DNA from: JAHOYW01 sp963664605
Lineage (GTDB): Bacteria > Verrucomicrobiota > Lentisphaeria > Victivallales > Victivallaceae
Length of the DNA stretch: 64,000 nucleotides
Assembly: GCA_963664605.1 (NCBI GenBank)
Contig: OY761536.1
Coordinates: 2,914,001-2,978,000, forward strand
Direction: 5' to 3'
Position numbers and translations under genes: made by a program. Position 1 is the stretch's first letter. Each line of letters starts with the position of its first letter. Below are positions 1 through 9,766 of the stretch, piece after piece. The notes beneath the pieces were generated by a model. It saw only the letters and a program-made list of their open reading frames with translations. It did not search any database and had not been told where the DNA came from.

Positions 1-2
1 AT

Positions 3-533
3 ACTTATATCACGGCGGAAATAATCCTCAGAGACCCTTTATTCTGGAAAGAAGGCTTCGTTGTCAACCTGGGTAGTGATAATGGTATTATTGAAGGCAC
101 ACCGGTTCTATGTTTTAATCCGGCTTATCCCAAAGAAGTTATTCTGGCTGGAGTAGTCAAGGAAGTAGCCAGACACTCAGCCCAGGTAATAACCGTCCTG
201 AACCCGCGTTTCAGGATTTCAGCGTATCTGGCTCAAGCTAAAACCCACGGTATTATCAACGGAGATCCCGGACAAACTGTCAGGCCCGACGAAATAAATA
301 TAAGTTTTTTGTCTACACGTAAACAATTTACGCCGGGTGAAAAATGTTTGACCTCTGGTTTTGAACATCAAATACCTGGTTCTCTCTTGATCGGTTCATT
401 ACAGAGTATGGACTACAAAAATCATGTTTTCTCCAACAAACTGTATTTATCGGCAAAAATTTCTCCAGCCGCACAGTTGGATGACCTGCACTTTGTAGTT
501 TTAGCGATACCTCAGAAGAAAAGAGCGTTATAA
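3..533 (+). CDS. mreC: Rod shape-determining protein MreC (3' part)
   Basis: This is the C-terminal about 176 residues of MreC, the periplasmic scaffold that links MreB, MreD and PBP2 in lateral wall synthesis. The frame is open from the window edge, so the start, the membrane anchor and the coiled coil lie outside. The visible part has the MreC beta-barrel pattern: a WKEGFVVNLGSDNGIIEGTPV block, a GVVKEVARHSAQV block, and CLTSGFEHQIPGSLLIGSL near the end. Its TAA stop overlaps the ATG of mreD (ATAATG), which suggests translational coupling. Identity rests on these family patterns plus the mreD-mrdA context. Confidence 0.88.
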   Translation, partial: TYITAEIILRDPLFWKEGFVVNLGSDNGIIEGTPVLCFNPAYPKEVILAGVVKEVARHSAQVITVLNPRFRISAYLAQAKTHGIINGDPGQTVRPDEINISFLSTRKQFTPGEKCLTSGFEHQIPGSLLIGSLQSMDYKNHVFSNKLYLSAKISPAAQLDDLHFVVLAIPQKKRAL

Positions 534-1048
534 TGGTGAATCTTTACATAATGATGATTGTATTGGTGCTGTTCTGGCTGCAATTATTATTCGGCAGCCT
601 GGCCTTGCATGTACCACTTTGCGCCGGAGGTATTTTCTATATCAGCATAGCTTATTCATGGAAACGTGGAATATTCTGGGCGATACTTGCCGGAATTTCT
701 CTTGACCTGTTTTATTATCGCGAAATATTCCTTTCAACCTGGGGATTTCTCGGTGTAGTCATCTTCGCGGAATACTGGCTGCAAAAAAATGACATGCGGC
801 ATCTGCGGAACTGTATTCTTCCGGGAGCGCTTATCGCTTTAATGAGCGTTTGCCCGGCATGGGCCTACAAGTTCATTGTTTACAGTAATGATGTTATTAC
901 CGTATTTCAAGAAATGCTCCCTGTGACGATTTTTACTTTATGCCTGAATGCTCTTATGCTGCCGTTCCTGGTACTTATTTTTGATGAAATTGCCGAAAAA
1001 GTAAAACTGCCTTTATTTACCAATGCCAACAAACGGCTTCTTGAATAA
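533..1048 (+). CDS. mreD: Rod shape-determining protein MreD
   Basis: This small polytopic inner-membrane protein of 171 residues is the usual size for MreD. About five hydrophobic segments can be seen, beginning with MIVLVLFWLQLLFGSLALHV, then a stretch around residues 30-70, and a last one near VTIFTLCLNALMLPFLVLIF. MreD sequences are poorly conserved, so the call depends on topology, length, the LDLFY motif near residue 62, and its place between mreC and mrdA. It would act with MreC in the elongasome. Translation is probably coupled to mreC through the overlapping stop and start. Confidence 0.85.
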   Translation: MVNLYIMMIVLVLFWLQLLFGSLALHVPLCAGGIFYISIAYSWKRGIFWAILAGISLDLFYYREIFLSTWGFLGVVIFAEYWLQKNDMRHLRNCILPGALIALMSVCPAWAYKFIVYSNDVITVFQEMLPVTIFTLCLNALMLPFLVLIFDEIAEKVKLPLFTNANKRLLE

Positions 1049-1061
1049 CAGGAATATGTAG

Positions 1062-2882
1062 ATGAAACGACTAATATTTAAAAACCGGAATCGTGTTCTG
1101 ATTATAGGGATTTTTCTGCTTTTTATGTATTTTATTCTGATAGTCAAGCTGTGGCACGAACAAATTAGAAAAGGTTACAAACATCGACATAAGATTTCAA
1201 AACAATCAATCCGCCGCATCCGCATTCCGGCAACCAGAGGGAAAATACTGACTTCTGATCTACATATTTTAGCCGATAATTCTCCTTCTTATGACGTGTA
1301 TTTATATTTTGAGGAAATGCGCCAAAACCGTCGCAGCAAAACTATTAACTATATCGAAAACGCAATTTTCCAGATAAACGAGATTCTTAATAAAACGAAT
1401 AAAATAACGAAACTGGACATCAGGCGTCACATGAACAGGCGGCCTGGCCTGCCGTTCAAAGTCGCAGCCAATATCACTAAAAAGCAAATGGCTAAGATAT
1501 TTGAGTTATCATCAAGCGTTAAAGGTCTTGGAATAATACCTAACGGCAAAAGAGTTTATCCAGCTCAGGACATAGCAGCTCACATAATCGGTTACACTCG
1601 CCCGGAAGACCCGAAAAAAGCCAGTGACCGCGAAGAGTATTTCTATTATTTGCCGGATCTCAAGGGAGTTCGCGGCGTGGAGGAAGAATTTGACTCACTA
1701 CCTTTTGCCGACAAAACCATCCGCGGTCTTAAGGGCTATCCCGGATTCAGTCTGGTTCAGGTCGACCATCGCGGTTTCGTATATAAAACTTTAATTGACG
1801 AAATCCGGCCTTTAAGCGGCAATAATGTTGTTCTGACTTTAAACTGGCGGGCGCAGAAAATAGCCAGTAATTTGCTCAAAGGGCTGCGCGGGGCTTTTGT
1901 CCTTATAAACGCTGATACCGGAGCTGTGCTGGCTATGGTTTCCGCTCCATCCTTTGATCTGTCAAATTTTTCTCCCAGACTTACCAGTAAATCTTATCAG
2001 AAATTGATAAATGACCCGGATATGCCTTTATTTGACCGGGTAACTCACGGCGAGTATACGCCGGGATCAATAGTTAAACCGCTGGTCGCCTTTGCTTTAC
2101 TGAATTACGGAATAAAACCTGAAGAGGAAGTCTATTGCGACGGGAAAAGTATGATTGCCAAAGCCCGTATACGCTGTTCGTCATGGCGTCACGGCGGCCA
2201 TCATGAAGTGGATATGAAACGGGCTCTTGAAAAATCCTGCAATGATTATTTCATCGAAAAAGGAAAATGTCTAAAAATGGAAGACCTGCGGGATATGTTT
2301 AAAAGCGCCGGATTTGGCAGAATAACCAAAATTGGCCTGCCGGAACGCAGGGGAAGGCTCCCGGCCCGGGAAGATAAAAAACGTATTGCGGGATTTCCCT
2401 GGAACCAGTATGATACTTCATTATTATGCATAGGCCAGGGATACCTGAACATAACCCCCTTACAAGCAGCTGCATACGCCGCGGCATTGTGTAACGGCGG
2501 TTTATTATATAAACCTTACCTGCTTAAAGATATCCGTAATTCAGAAGGAACAGTATTGTATCAGACCAGCCCGCAAATCACTGGGAAACTTGATACTAAT
2601 CCAGCTGATTTGGAGGTAATTCAAGAAGGTATGTATATGGTCGTTAACAGTCCGGGAGGCAGCGGCAAACGAGCTAAAAATCCAGTTATTGAACTATACG
2701 GTAAAACCGGTACTGCCGAATTGAAAGTAAGGGGCAAACGACATCAGAACACCTGGTTTATTTGTTTCGGAAAACACAAAAATACAAATTACGCGGCAGC
2801 CATTCTTGTAGAAGACGGGGTTTCCGGGGGACAAACCTGTGCCCCCATAGCAAAAGAATTTTTCACCGCATATTTAAAATAG
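1062..2882 (+). CDS. mrdA: Penicillin-binding protein 2, elongasome transpeptidase
   Basis: Class B penicillin-binding protein of 606 residues, the D,D-transpeptidase that cross-links peptidoglycan during cell elongation. It has one N-terminal membrane anchor (about residues 12-30), a dimerisation/pedestal domain, and a transpeptidase domain. The three active-site motifs are intact: S336-I-V-K339, S392-C-N394, and K548-T-G-T. The start is an ATG preceded by AGGA at about 8 bases. It lies 13 bases after mreD, completing an mreC-mreD-mrdA unit. The partner RodA does not follow here, and the only SEDS protein in the window is the FtsW-like one next to murG at 47.7 kb. Its TPGSIVKP and GKTGTAE signatures make the family assignment firm. 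Confidence 0.95.
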   Translation: MKRLIFKNRNRVLIIGIFLLFMYFILIVKLWHEQIRKGYKHRHKISKQSIRRIRIPATRGKILTSDLHILADNSPSYDVYLYFEEMRQNRRSKTINYIENAIFQINEILNKTNKITKLDIRRHMNRRPGLPFKVAANITKKQMAKIFELSSSVKGLGIIPNGKRVYPAQDIAAHIIGYTRPEDPKKASDREEYFYYLPDLKGVRGVEEEFDSLPFADKTIRGLKGYPGFSLVQVDHRGFVYKTLIDEIRPLSGNNVVLTLNWRAQKIASNLLKGLRGAFVLINADTGAVLAMVSAPSFDLSNFSPRLTSKSYQKLINDPDMPLFDRVTHGEYTPGSIVKPLVAFALLNYGIKPEEEVYCDGKSMIAKARIRCSSWRHGGHHEVDMKRALEKSCNDYFIEKGKCLKMEDLRDMFKSAGFGRITKIGLPERRGRLPAREDKKRIAGFPWNQYDTSLLCIGQGYLNITPLQAAAYAAALCNGGLLYKPYLLKDIRNSEGTVLYQTSPQITGKLDTNPADLEVIQEGMYMVVNSPGGSGKRAKNPVIELYGKTGTAELKVRGKRHQNTWFICFGKHKNTNYAAAILVEDGVSGGQTCAPIAKEFFTAYLK

Positions 2883-2972
2883 ATTTAAGGCTGGAAAGAA
2901 CAATTCAAACTTGTAAATTGAACTCCGGCAAGTATCGTAAGTTAACATAAATTGTATATTTGGAAATATTAT

Positions 2973-4235
2973 ATGAATTTAAAAACTGAATTTTTTCTGG
3001 CGAAACGCTATTTGCGGCCTAAACGAAATGCGGTTTCGGTTATTACCTGTATTTCGGTGATAGGCGTATTGCTGGGTGTTGCGGTACTGATCGTGGTTTT
3101 GTCGGTTATGACCGGCTTCACTGACCTGATGCGGGAGAAACTCCTCGCGGTTGGAGCTCATATACAGGTAGACAGCCCCTTTTATACATTTATTAAACCT
3201 GAAAAAGCCGTTGCCGCTTTAAAAGAGAAAAACGCTCGTCCGGCAGCTGTAGTCAGTGCCCCTGCCCTGCTGCAATTCAGAAGACAGTTATTGCCGAAAC
3301 ATATAATGGGCGTGTATCCCGACCAGATAGACAAGCAGATGAATATCAAGAAAATGCTTGTTGACGGAACATTTGAATTAAAGAAGAATGAGATAGTTAT
3401 AAGTGAGTATATTTCACAGCAGCTCGGTCTGCGGGTTGGTCATAAAGTTCTCCTGCATTCGCCTGAAAAACTGCTTAAGCTGGTTGATTTCGAAAAAAAC
3501 GGGATAACGATGAAAAAGACCGATGAAGTCTATCTTCCGTCAGAGTTCACCGTTGCCGGGATATATTCGCTCGGTAAAAGAGATTTTGACAAATCAGTAA
3601 TGTTCATTGGCTTGGAGGACGCTGACGATCTGTTTCTCCTTGACTGGGGCATGGCTACTGCTGTTTACGGCTGGATCGATAAACCGGACAATGTTGATAA
3701 TCTGGCTAAAAAATTAACAGATGAACTGCCGGGGCTCCGGATTCGTACCTGGAAACAGCTTAATGAAAACCTGTTGAATGTTTTGATGGTGGAAAAGAAT
3801 ATGATGTTTTTCCTGCTGGTATTTATCGTGCTGGTCGCGGCATTCAGTATAACTAACACATTAATTACAATGGTTTTTCAAAAGACCCGTGAAATCGGCC
3901 TGCTCAAAGCGCTGGGGGCAAGCTCCGCTACAGTAATGCGAATATTTATCCTGCAGGGAATGTTTGTCGGAATCGTAGGCAGTATGCTTGGAACTTTGAC
4001 TGGAGTAATTGTCGTTTACTGGCGCAACAATATTCTGCATTTCGCATCAAATGTTTTCCACTTGGAATTATTTCCTCCTGAGTTTTATTATTTCGACGGC
4101 CTGCCGGCAAAAATAGTTGTCAGTGATGTAGCAATTGTGGTGGTTATTACAATCGTCTTGTGTACAGTTGGCGGAATAATCCCGGCATGGCGCGCCGCAA
4201 CACTTGATCCGGCAAAAGCCTTGCGCAACGAATAA
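2973..4235 (+). CDS. lolC: Lipoprotein-releasing ABC transporter permease (LolC/LolE type)
   Basis: Inner-membrane permease of the Lol system, which extracts mature lipoproteins from the inner membrane for transfer to the outer membrane. It has the MacB/FtsX layout: one N-terminal membrane helix (about residues 20-45, VISVIGVLLGVAVLIVVLSV), a large periplasmic domain, then three C-terminal helices with the MVFQKTREIGLLKALGAS cytoplasmic motif that contacts the ATPase. It ends in PAWRAATLDPAKALRNE, typical of LolC/E. The ATG at 2973 has a GGAA at about 8 bases; a TTG 21 bases upstream (2952) lacks one and was not used. Only one permease gene is present, so it may form a homodimer. The ATPase follows after 10 bases. 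Confidence 0.92.
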   Translation: MNLKTEFFLAKRYLRPKRNAVSVITCISVIGVLLGVAVLIVVLSVMTGFTDLMREKLLAVGAHIQVDSPFYTFIKPEKAVAALKEKNARPAAVVSAPALLQFRRQLLPKHIMGVYPDQIDKQMNIKKMLVDGTFELKKNEIVISEYISQQLGLRVGHKVLLHSPEKLLKLVDFEKNGITMKKTDEVYLPSEFTVAGIYSLGKRDFDKSVMFIGLEDADDLFLLDWGMATAVYGWIDKPDNVDNLAKKLTDELPGLRIRTWKQLNENLLNVLMVEKNMMFFLLVFIVLVAAFSITNTLITMVFQKTREIGLLKALGASSATVMRIFILQGMFVGIVGSMLGTLTGVIVVYWRNNILHFASNVFHLELFPPEFYYFDGLPAKIVVSDVAIVVVITIVLCTVGGIIPAWRAATLDPAKALRNE

Positions 4236-4245
4236 GGATACGACT

Positions 4246-4932
4246 ATGATTAAAACTGACACATATCTTGATGCTCAACAGGTTTCAAAATCATACTTCA
4301 TAGGTAAAAAAGAAGTAAAAGTCCTGCAGGATGTAAACTGGCAGGTGAAGCGCGGCTCGTGGACAGCCTTGCTGGGGGCTTCGGGCAGCGGCAAAACAAC
4401 TCTGTTGAACCTGCTGGGAACTCTGGAAAGGCCGGACAGCGGAACGATTCTCTGTGAAGGAGTTGATTACAGCACCCTCAGCAGACGGCAAGCGGCTAAA
4501 TACCGCAATATTTCAATTGGCTTTATTTTCCAGTCATACCAAATGCTTCCGGAACTGACTATTCTCGAAAACGTCTATCTTCCGGCAATGATAAATTCAG
4601 TTTCAAGTCAGGAATACAAATCCCGGGCAGAGGAACTTTTAATCAAAGTCGGTTTGCAAGACCGCCTCAGACATCGCCCTGACGAACTGTCCGGTGGTGA
4701 ACAGCAGCGCGTAGCAATAGCCCGCGCCATGATAAATCATCCTTCCCTGATTCTGGCTGACGAACCCACCGGAAACCTCGACTCAAAGACCGGAGCAGGT
4801 ATTTTGGAACTTTTCCAGCAACTGCATGAGGAAAAATCAGGGTGCACCATAATCATGATAACCCATGACCAGAAAGTCGCCTCTCTGGCAGATTCCATAG
4901 CAACATTAGCCGACGGCAATATTTCAGTATAA
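4246..4932 (+). CDS. lolD: Lipoprotein-releasing ABC transporter ATP-binding protein LolD
   Basis: ATPase subunit of the LolCDE-type complex, 228 residues. Walker A (GASGSGKTT), the Q-loop FQSYQMLPELT, the signature LSGGEQQR and Walker B (LILADEPTGNLDS) are all intact, followed by the switch histidine in MITHD. The NLDS after Walker B is typical of the LolD/MacB/FtsE group. The ATG at 4246 was chosen because AAGGA lies 7 bases upstream; a longer frame starting at 4204 overlaps the permease and has no such site. It is the last gene of the run on the plus strand and is followed by a strong terminator. Confidence 0.93.
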   Translation: MIKTDTYLDAQQVSKSYFIGKKEVKVLQDVNWQVKRGSWTALLGASGSGKTTLLNLLGTLERPDSGTILCEGVDYSTLSRRQAAKYRNISIGFIFQSYQMLPELTILENVYLPAMINSVSSQEYKSRAEELLIKVGLQDRLRHRPDELSGGEQQRVAIARAMINHPSLILADEPTGNLDSKTGAGILELFQQLHEEKSGCTIIMITHDQKVASLADSIATLADGNISV

Positions 4933-4987
4933 AAATAATGCAGAAGAATCCCGCATATAAAATATGATTATATGATGGTAAAAACAA

Positions 4988-5018
4988 ACGCACCGGAAAA
5001 TCCGGTGCGTTGTTCTTT
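4988..5018. terminator. Bidirectional rho-independent terminator between lolD and carB
   Basis: A perfect 9-bp stem (ACGCACCGG at 4988-4996 and CCGGTGCGT at 5002-5010) closes a 5-base AT loop. TGTTCTTTT follows on the plus strand and TTTGTTTT follows on the minus strand, so it can end both lolD transcripts and the convergent carAB transcripts. Confidence 0.9.
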
Positions 5019-5029
5019 TACATTAAGCT

Positions 5030-8000
5030 TTATTTTTGCCGGTTATTGATATTCTGATGATATTCCTGCAGCGTGTAAACTTCCAATTGACCGAATTTCT
5101 GCTGGTCTTTTATTCCTGCCACCGCGGCAGTCAAACCGGCAATCGTGGTAGTCACCGGAATACCGTTGATTACAGCTTTGGAACGCATCTTAATTTCAGC
5201 AACCATCGCCTTAGCGCCATCTTCAGTCGTATTGATGATCCACTGTACGCGGTCTTCATCAATCAAGTCAATCATATTCGGACGTCCGTCCCTGATCCTG
5301 TATATAGCATTAGTCCGGATTCCATTATCATAAAGCATAGTCGAAGTACCACAGGTCGCGTAGATATTAAATCCCATATCAACCAGTTCTTTAATCAATT
5401 CTATTGCCGGTTCCTTATCTTCATCACGCAAGGATACGCAGACATTACCACTAAGCGGCAAAGAACTTCCGGCAGCCAGCTGTGACTTCAAATAAGCGAG
5501 ATTATGGTCGTAATCCAGACTCATTACTTCGCCGGTCGATTTCATTTCCGGCGTCAGCATAATATCAACGCCTGGAAATTTAATAAACGGGAAAACCGCT
5601 TCTTTAACTACAGTATATGGAATTTCCACTTCTTTAGTGAAATTAAGTTCCTTCAAAGTTTCACCCATCATACAACGGGCAGCCATACGTGCCAGCGGAC
5701 GGCCGATAGCTTTGCTGACAAACGGCGCTGTCCGGGAAGCCCGTGGATTTACTTCGATGATATAAATTTCATCATCCCTGACGGCAAACTGAATATTCAT
5801 GAGTCCGATAACATTTAATTCACGCGCTAAGTTGTAAGCGTGTTTATGAATGTCAGCAATCGTTTTTTCGGATAAATTCACAGCCGGGATTATTCCCGCG
5901 GAGTCACCGGAATGAATTCCCGCCGGCTCCACATGCTCGATAATCGCACCGACCACCACGTCTTTACCATCTGCAATACAGTCTACATCCAATTCGATAG
6001 CGTCAATCAGGAAACGATCAAGCAAAATCGGCTTACCTGGAGAAATAGCTTCAGCTTCTTCAACATATTTACGCAAGTATTTCTCTTTGTAAACAATAAC
6101 CATACCACGCCCGCCAAGCACAAATGAAGGACGCACCAGCAGAGGATAACCTATCTTTTCCGCAATAGTCAAAGCTTCTTCAACATTGGTTGCAATGCCG
6201 TTAGGGGGCTGTTTGATATTCAGTTTTTCCGCCAGTTCCTGGAAGAAATCACGGTCTTCAGCGGCATCAATATCGTCAGGGCTTGTGCCGATTATGTTGG
6301 CTCCGGCTTCCTTGAGCTGCTGCGCCAGATTCAACGGTGTCTGTCCTCCGAACTGAACAATAATACCATCACAGTTCTCACGCTCATAAATGTGCATGAC
6401 ATCTTCGAGGGTCAACGGTTCGAAATATAGCTTATCGCTGCTGTCATAGTCGGTAGAAACTGTTTCCGGGTTACTGTTGACCATAATGCATTCATGTCCG
6501 CATTCGCGCAGGGCAAAAGCCGCGTGCACACAGCAATAGTCAAATTCAATTCCCTGTCCAATACGGTTAGGGCCACCGCCAAGAACTATAATTGACTTCT
6601 TGTCGCCGCGGTCACGGACCGGATCGGTCTGCTCACCGTAAGTGGAATAATAATAGGGTGTTCTGGCTTCAAATTCCCCGGCACAGGTATCAACCAGCGA
6701 GAAAATAGGTTGAATGTTAAGTTTTTTACGGGCTTTCCAGATTGAAGTTTCATCGCTTTTCAACAAAAACGCCAGCTGGCGGTCAGAATATCCCAACTCT
6801 TTCGCTTGATAAAAAAGAAGCGGATCTTCGCATAAACCGTCTAATGTACCAGTAGAAGTTATTTCTGATTCAAAAGCCGCCAATTCAGCCAGGTGGCGGA
6901 GGAAATAGCGGTCTATCTTAGTTAATTCAAATATTCTGTCAACATCATAACCGCGTTTGAAAGCCGCACGTATCACAAAGACCCGTTCGCTGTGAGGACG
7001 AATCATTTCCGCTTCAAGCTCTTCATCGCTCATAGTTTCAAATTTCTCGTCCTTGCCGTCAGCGCCAAATCCGGCACGTCCGGTTTCCAGGGAACGCAGA
7101 GCTTTCTGGAAGGACTGTTTAAGGTTACGTCCGATAGACATTGCCTCTCCAACGGATTTCATTTGGGTTCCGAGAGTTGAATCAGCCTGAGTGAATTTTT
7201 CAAAGGTAAAACGCGGTACTTTAGTGACAACATAGTCCAGAGAAGGCTCAAAACAGCTTGGAGTTTCACCGGTAATGTCATTCAATATTTCGTCAAGAGT
7301 ATAGCCTATAGCCAGAAGTGTCGCAATTTTAGCAATCGGGAAACCAGTTGCTTTTGAAGCCAGTGCGGATGAACGTGAAACACGCGGATTCATCTCAATA
7401 ATAATCCGGCGCCCGGTGTCCGGGTCGACCGCCCATTGTACATTTGAGCCGCCGGTCGCGACCCCTATTGCCTCCATAACTTTTAAACTGTCATCACGCA
7501 TTTCCTGATATTCACGATCAGTCAGGGTTTGGATCGGAGCTATGGTAATTGAATCACCAGTATGTACGCCCATAGGGTCAAGGTTTTCAATAGAACAGAC
7601 AATAACTGAATTGCCTTTCTTGTCACGCATGACTTCCATTTCGAATTCTTTCCAGCCTAGCAAAGACTCTTCAATCAAAACTTCAGTATTCTGGCTGGCA
7701 TCCAGCCCGCGCAAAACAATTTCCTTAAATTCTTCCGGGCCGTGCGCAATGCCGCCGCCTGAACCGCCAAGCGTAAATCCCGGACGAATAATTACCGGCC
7801 ATGAACCGATATCAGCAGCTATTCTTTGAGCTTCTTCAAGCGTATGAGCCGATTCCGAACGCGGCAGGTCAAGATTAATTTCCTGCATAGTTTTCTTGAA
7901 AAGGTCTCGGTCTTCGGCTTTTTGTATACTCTTGGCGTCAGCACCAATCAGTTCGATATTATAACGTTCAAGAATTCCGCTTTCCGCCAGCTCCATAGCC

Positions 8001-8293
8001 AGGTTAAGTGCGGTTTGCCCGCCAAGCGTCGGCAGTAAAGCATTCGGCCGTTCTCGCTTAATGATCTCTTTGAGGATATCCACAGTCAGAGGCTCAATGT
8101 ATGTGCGGTCGGCAAATTCCGGGTCAGTCATGATAGTCGCCGGGTTGCTGTTTACCAGAACCACTTCGCAACCTTCACTTTTCAATACTTTGCAGGCCTG
8201 CACTCCTGAATAATCGAACTCGCACCCCTGCCCTATGACAATTGGCCCGGAACCGATTAACATTATCTTGTGTAAGTCTTTGCGTTTAGGCAT
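5030..8293 (-). CDS. carB: Carbamoyl-phosphate synthase large chain
   Basis: Large synthetase subunit of 1087 residues (family about 1070). It makes carbamoyl phosphate from ammonia, bicarbonate and two ATP for pyrimidine and arginine synthesis. The two homologous ATP-grasp halves can be read: the first begins KIMLIGSGPIVIGQGCEFDY, the second IIVLGGGPNRIGQGIEFDYC near residue 568. Each half carries the PRVSRSSALASKATG or PRASRTAPFVSKA block. The C-terminal MGS-like regulatory domain (about residues 950-1087) includes IYATCGTSTMLYDNGI. It starts 5 bases after the carA stop, so the two are cotranscribed. Confidence 0.97.
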   Translation of the reverse strand: MPKRKDLHKIMLIGSGPIVIGQGCEFDYSGVQACKVLKSEGCEVVLVNSNPATIMTDPEFADRTYIEPLTVDILKEIIKRERPNALLPTLGGQTALNLAMELAESGILERYNIELIGADAKSIQKAEDRDLFKKTMQEINLDLPRSESAHTLEEAQRIAADIGSWPVIIRPGFTLGGSGGGIAHGPEEFKEIVLRGLDASQNTEVLIEESLLGWKEFEMEVMRDKKGNSVIVCSIENLDPMGVHTGDSITIAPIQTLTDREYQEMRDDSLKVMEAIGVATGGSNVQWAVDPDTGRRIIIEMNPRVSRSSALASKATGFPIAKIATLLAIGYTLDEILNDITGETPSCFEPSLDYVVTKVPRFTFEKFTQADSTLGTQMKSVGEAMSIGRNLKQSFQKALRSLETGRAGFGADGKDEKFETMSDEELEAEMIRPHSERVFVIRAAFKRGYDVDRIFELTKIDRYFLRHLAELAAFESEITSTGTLDGLCEDPLLFYQAKELGYSDRQLAFLLKSDETSIWKARKKLNIQPIFSLVDTCAGEFEARTPYYYSTYGEQTDPVRDRGDKKSIIVLGGGPNRIGQGIEFDYCCVHAAFALRECGHECIMVNSNPETVSTDYDSSDKLYFEPLTLEDVMHIYERENCDGIIVQFGGQTPLNLAQQLKEAGANIIGTSPDDIDAAEDRDFFQELAEKLNIKQPPNGIATNVEEALTIAEKIGYPLLVRPSFVLGGRGMVIVYKEKYLRKYVEEAEAISPGKPILLDRFLIDAIELDVDCIADGKDVVVGAIIEHVEPAGIHSGDSAGIIPAVNLSEKTIADIHKHAYNLARELNVIGLMNIQFAVRDDEIYIIEVNPRASRTAPFVSKAIGRPLARMAARCMMGETLKELNFTKEVEIPYTVVKEAVFPFIKFPGVDIMLTPEMKSTGEVMSLDYDHNLAYLKSQLAAGSSLPLSGNVCVSLRDEDKEPAIELIKELVDMGFNIYATCGTSTMLYDNGIRTNAIYRIRDGRPNMIDLIDEDRVQWIINTTEDGAKAMVAEIKMRSKAVINGIPVTTTIAGLTAAVAGIKDQQKFGQLEVYTLQEYHQNINNRQK

Positions 8294-8298
8294 ATTTA

Positions 8299-9399
8299 TT
8301 AGCGCTCCAGAAGTTTTGTAAATTGTTTGAACAAATATTGGGAATCATGCGGTCCCGGGGCGGCTTCAGGATGATACTGCACACTGAACATCGGCGCGCT
8401 TTTATGACGTATTCCTTCAACAGTATTATCATTAAGGTTCATATGGGTAATTTCCAGCTCATCAGGAATATCATCCAGGCTCAAAGCAAAGTTATGGTTC
8501 TGGGAAGTAATCTCAACTTCACCGGTTTCCAGACGCTTAACCGGATGGTTGCAGCCGTGATGCCCGAATTTTAAACGTCCGCATTTCACTCCACAGGCCA
8601 GCCCCAATAGCTGATGCCCAAGGCAGATCCCCATCAACGGGACTTTGCCGAGCAGTTCCTGTGCGCATTTGATTGCGTACTTCACCGCTGACGGATCAGC
8701 CGGGCCGTTCGACAGAAAAACGCCGTCCGGCTTCATCGCCATTATTTCCGCGGCGGTTGTTTTAGCCGGAACCACGGTTACCTGCATATCGTTTTCAGCA
8801 AGCATACGGAGAATATTATATTTAACCCCGTAATCAATGGCAATTATTTTATACTTGCCGTTTTCGTTCCAGACATAAGACTTTTCACAGCTTACTTTCG
8901 AAGCATAATCCTGATTATCCAGCCCGCACCATTCCTGAGCCCTTTTCACGGCCTCATCCTCGGAGATTTTTTCGTTTGAACAATGCATATAGGCTTTCTG
9001 AGTTCCAAGCGAGCGCAAAAGTATTGTCATCCGGCGGGTATCTATCCCGGCAATTCCCGGAACATTGTTTTTCTTCAGCATTTCATCAAGGGCTATTTCC
9101 GAACGAAAATTTGACGGTTGGTTAAGCTCGTGGATTACCAAACCATTCAAAAACAATCCCCGGGATTCCATATCCGCTTCGTTACAGCCGTAATTTCCAA
9201 TCTCCGGTGAAGTCAAGGTAACGAATTGTCCGGCGTAGGAAGGATCACTTATAATCTCCTGATAACCGGTCATACCGGTATTAAACACCAGCTCGCCCAC
9301 CTGATCAACCGGAGCACCAAAACTCCACCCTCTGAATATCTCACCGTTTGCCAGTGCGATAAAAGCTGGGCGTTCACGTTGGATTTTCCAATTATACAT
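8299..9399 (-). CDS. carA: Carbamoyl-phosphate synthase small chain (glutaminase)
   Basis: Glutamine amidotransferase subunit that feeds ammonia to CarB. The N-terminal CPSase domain has LVFNTGMTGYQEIISDPSYA. The class I amidotransferase domain carries the nucleophile in GICLGHQLLGLACG and the His-Glu pair in QYHPEAAPGPHDS. I take the ATG at 9399 (366 residues) because GGCAGG sits 8 bases upstream; an in-frame ATG at 9417 gives six more residues and lies just before that site. carA precedes carB, the usual bacterial order. The gene faces away from the exported LPP20-like gene across a 350-base gap. Confidence 0.95.
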   Translation of the reverse strand: MYNWKIQRERPAFIALANGEIFRGWSFGAPVDQVGELVFNTGMTGYQEIISDPSYAGQFVTLTSPEIGNYGCNEADMESRGLFLNGLVIHELNQPSNFRSEIALDEMLKKNNVPGIAGIDTRRMTILLRSLGTQKAYMHCSNEKISEDEAVKRAQEWCGLDNQDYASKVSCEKSYVWNENGKYKIIAIDYGVKYNILRMLAENDMQVTVVPAKTTAAEIMAMKPDGVFLSNGPADPSAVKYAIKCAQELLGKVPLMGICLGHQLLGLACGVKCGRLKFGHHGCNHPVKRLETGEVEITSQNHNFALSLDDIPDELEITHMNLNDNTVEGIRHKSAPMFSVQYHPEAAPGPHDSQYLFKQFTKLLER

Positions 9400-9766
9400 T
9401 GTTTGAACCTGCCTCATTAAATATGTTATATCTATTAAAATTTAATTAATCTATATATTAAGAGTCGACAACTTTTTTTAGTTATCGACCCGTTAAAACA
9501 TCCGTTATATTGTGTCAAATCAGACACGGCTACTTTAATAGACACCATTTTACGGAATAAACAAATCAAAACTTTAGAAAAATCATAAATTTAAAAGTCC
9601 ATACCAGAGTAGTCTTTTATATCGTTATATTTTTTAATATTTCGCGTGAGATTTAAAAATTCGTTACGGACTATAGGTAAATCGTGGTAATATTTTCGCT
9701 GAAAGACTTGAAATGATGCAGTAATAATAATAGTTTAAACGTAAACCAAATAAGGAAAGGAGAATT
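9400..9766. other. Divergent intergenic region carA / LPP20-like gene
   Basis: This gap of about 350 bases is AT-rich and must carry promoters for both divergent units. Two inverted repeats stand out. GTCGACAAC (9464-9472) pairs with GTTATCGAC (9481-9489) with one mismatch. GTGTC (9512-9516) pairs with GACAC (9523-9527). Either could be an operator or a carAB leader hairpin. I see no Rho-independent attenuator and no recognised pyrimidine-sensing leader. AAAGGAG precedes the plus-strand gene at 9767. Confidence 0.4.

Noticed and set aside
5036..8038. Several plus-strand frames opposite carB
   Set aside because: They are antisense to a fully conserved enzyme gene, lack ribosome sites and give low-complexity translations.
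9400..9766. PyrR-type or uracil attenuator in front of carA
   Set aside because: The inverted repeats present do not form an antiterminator/terminator pair and there is no T tract before the start.
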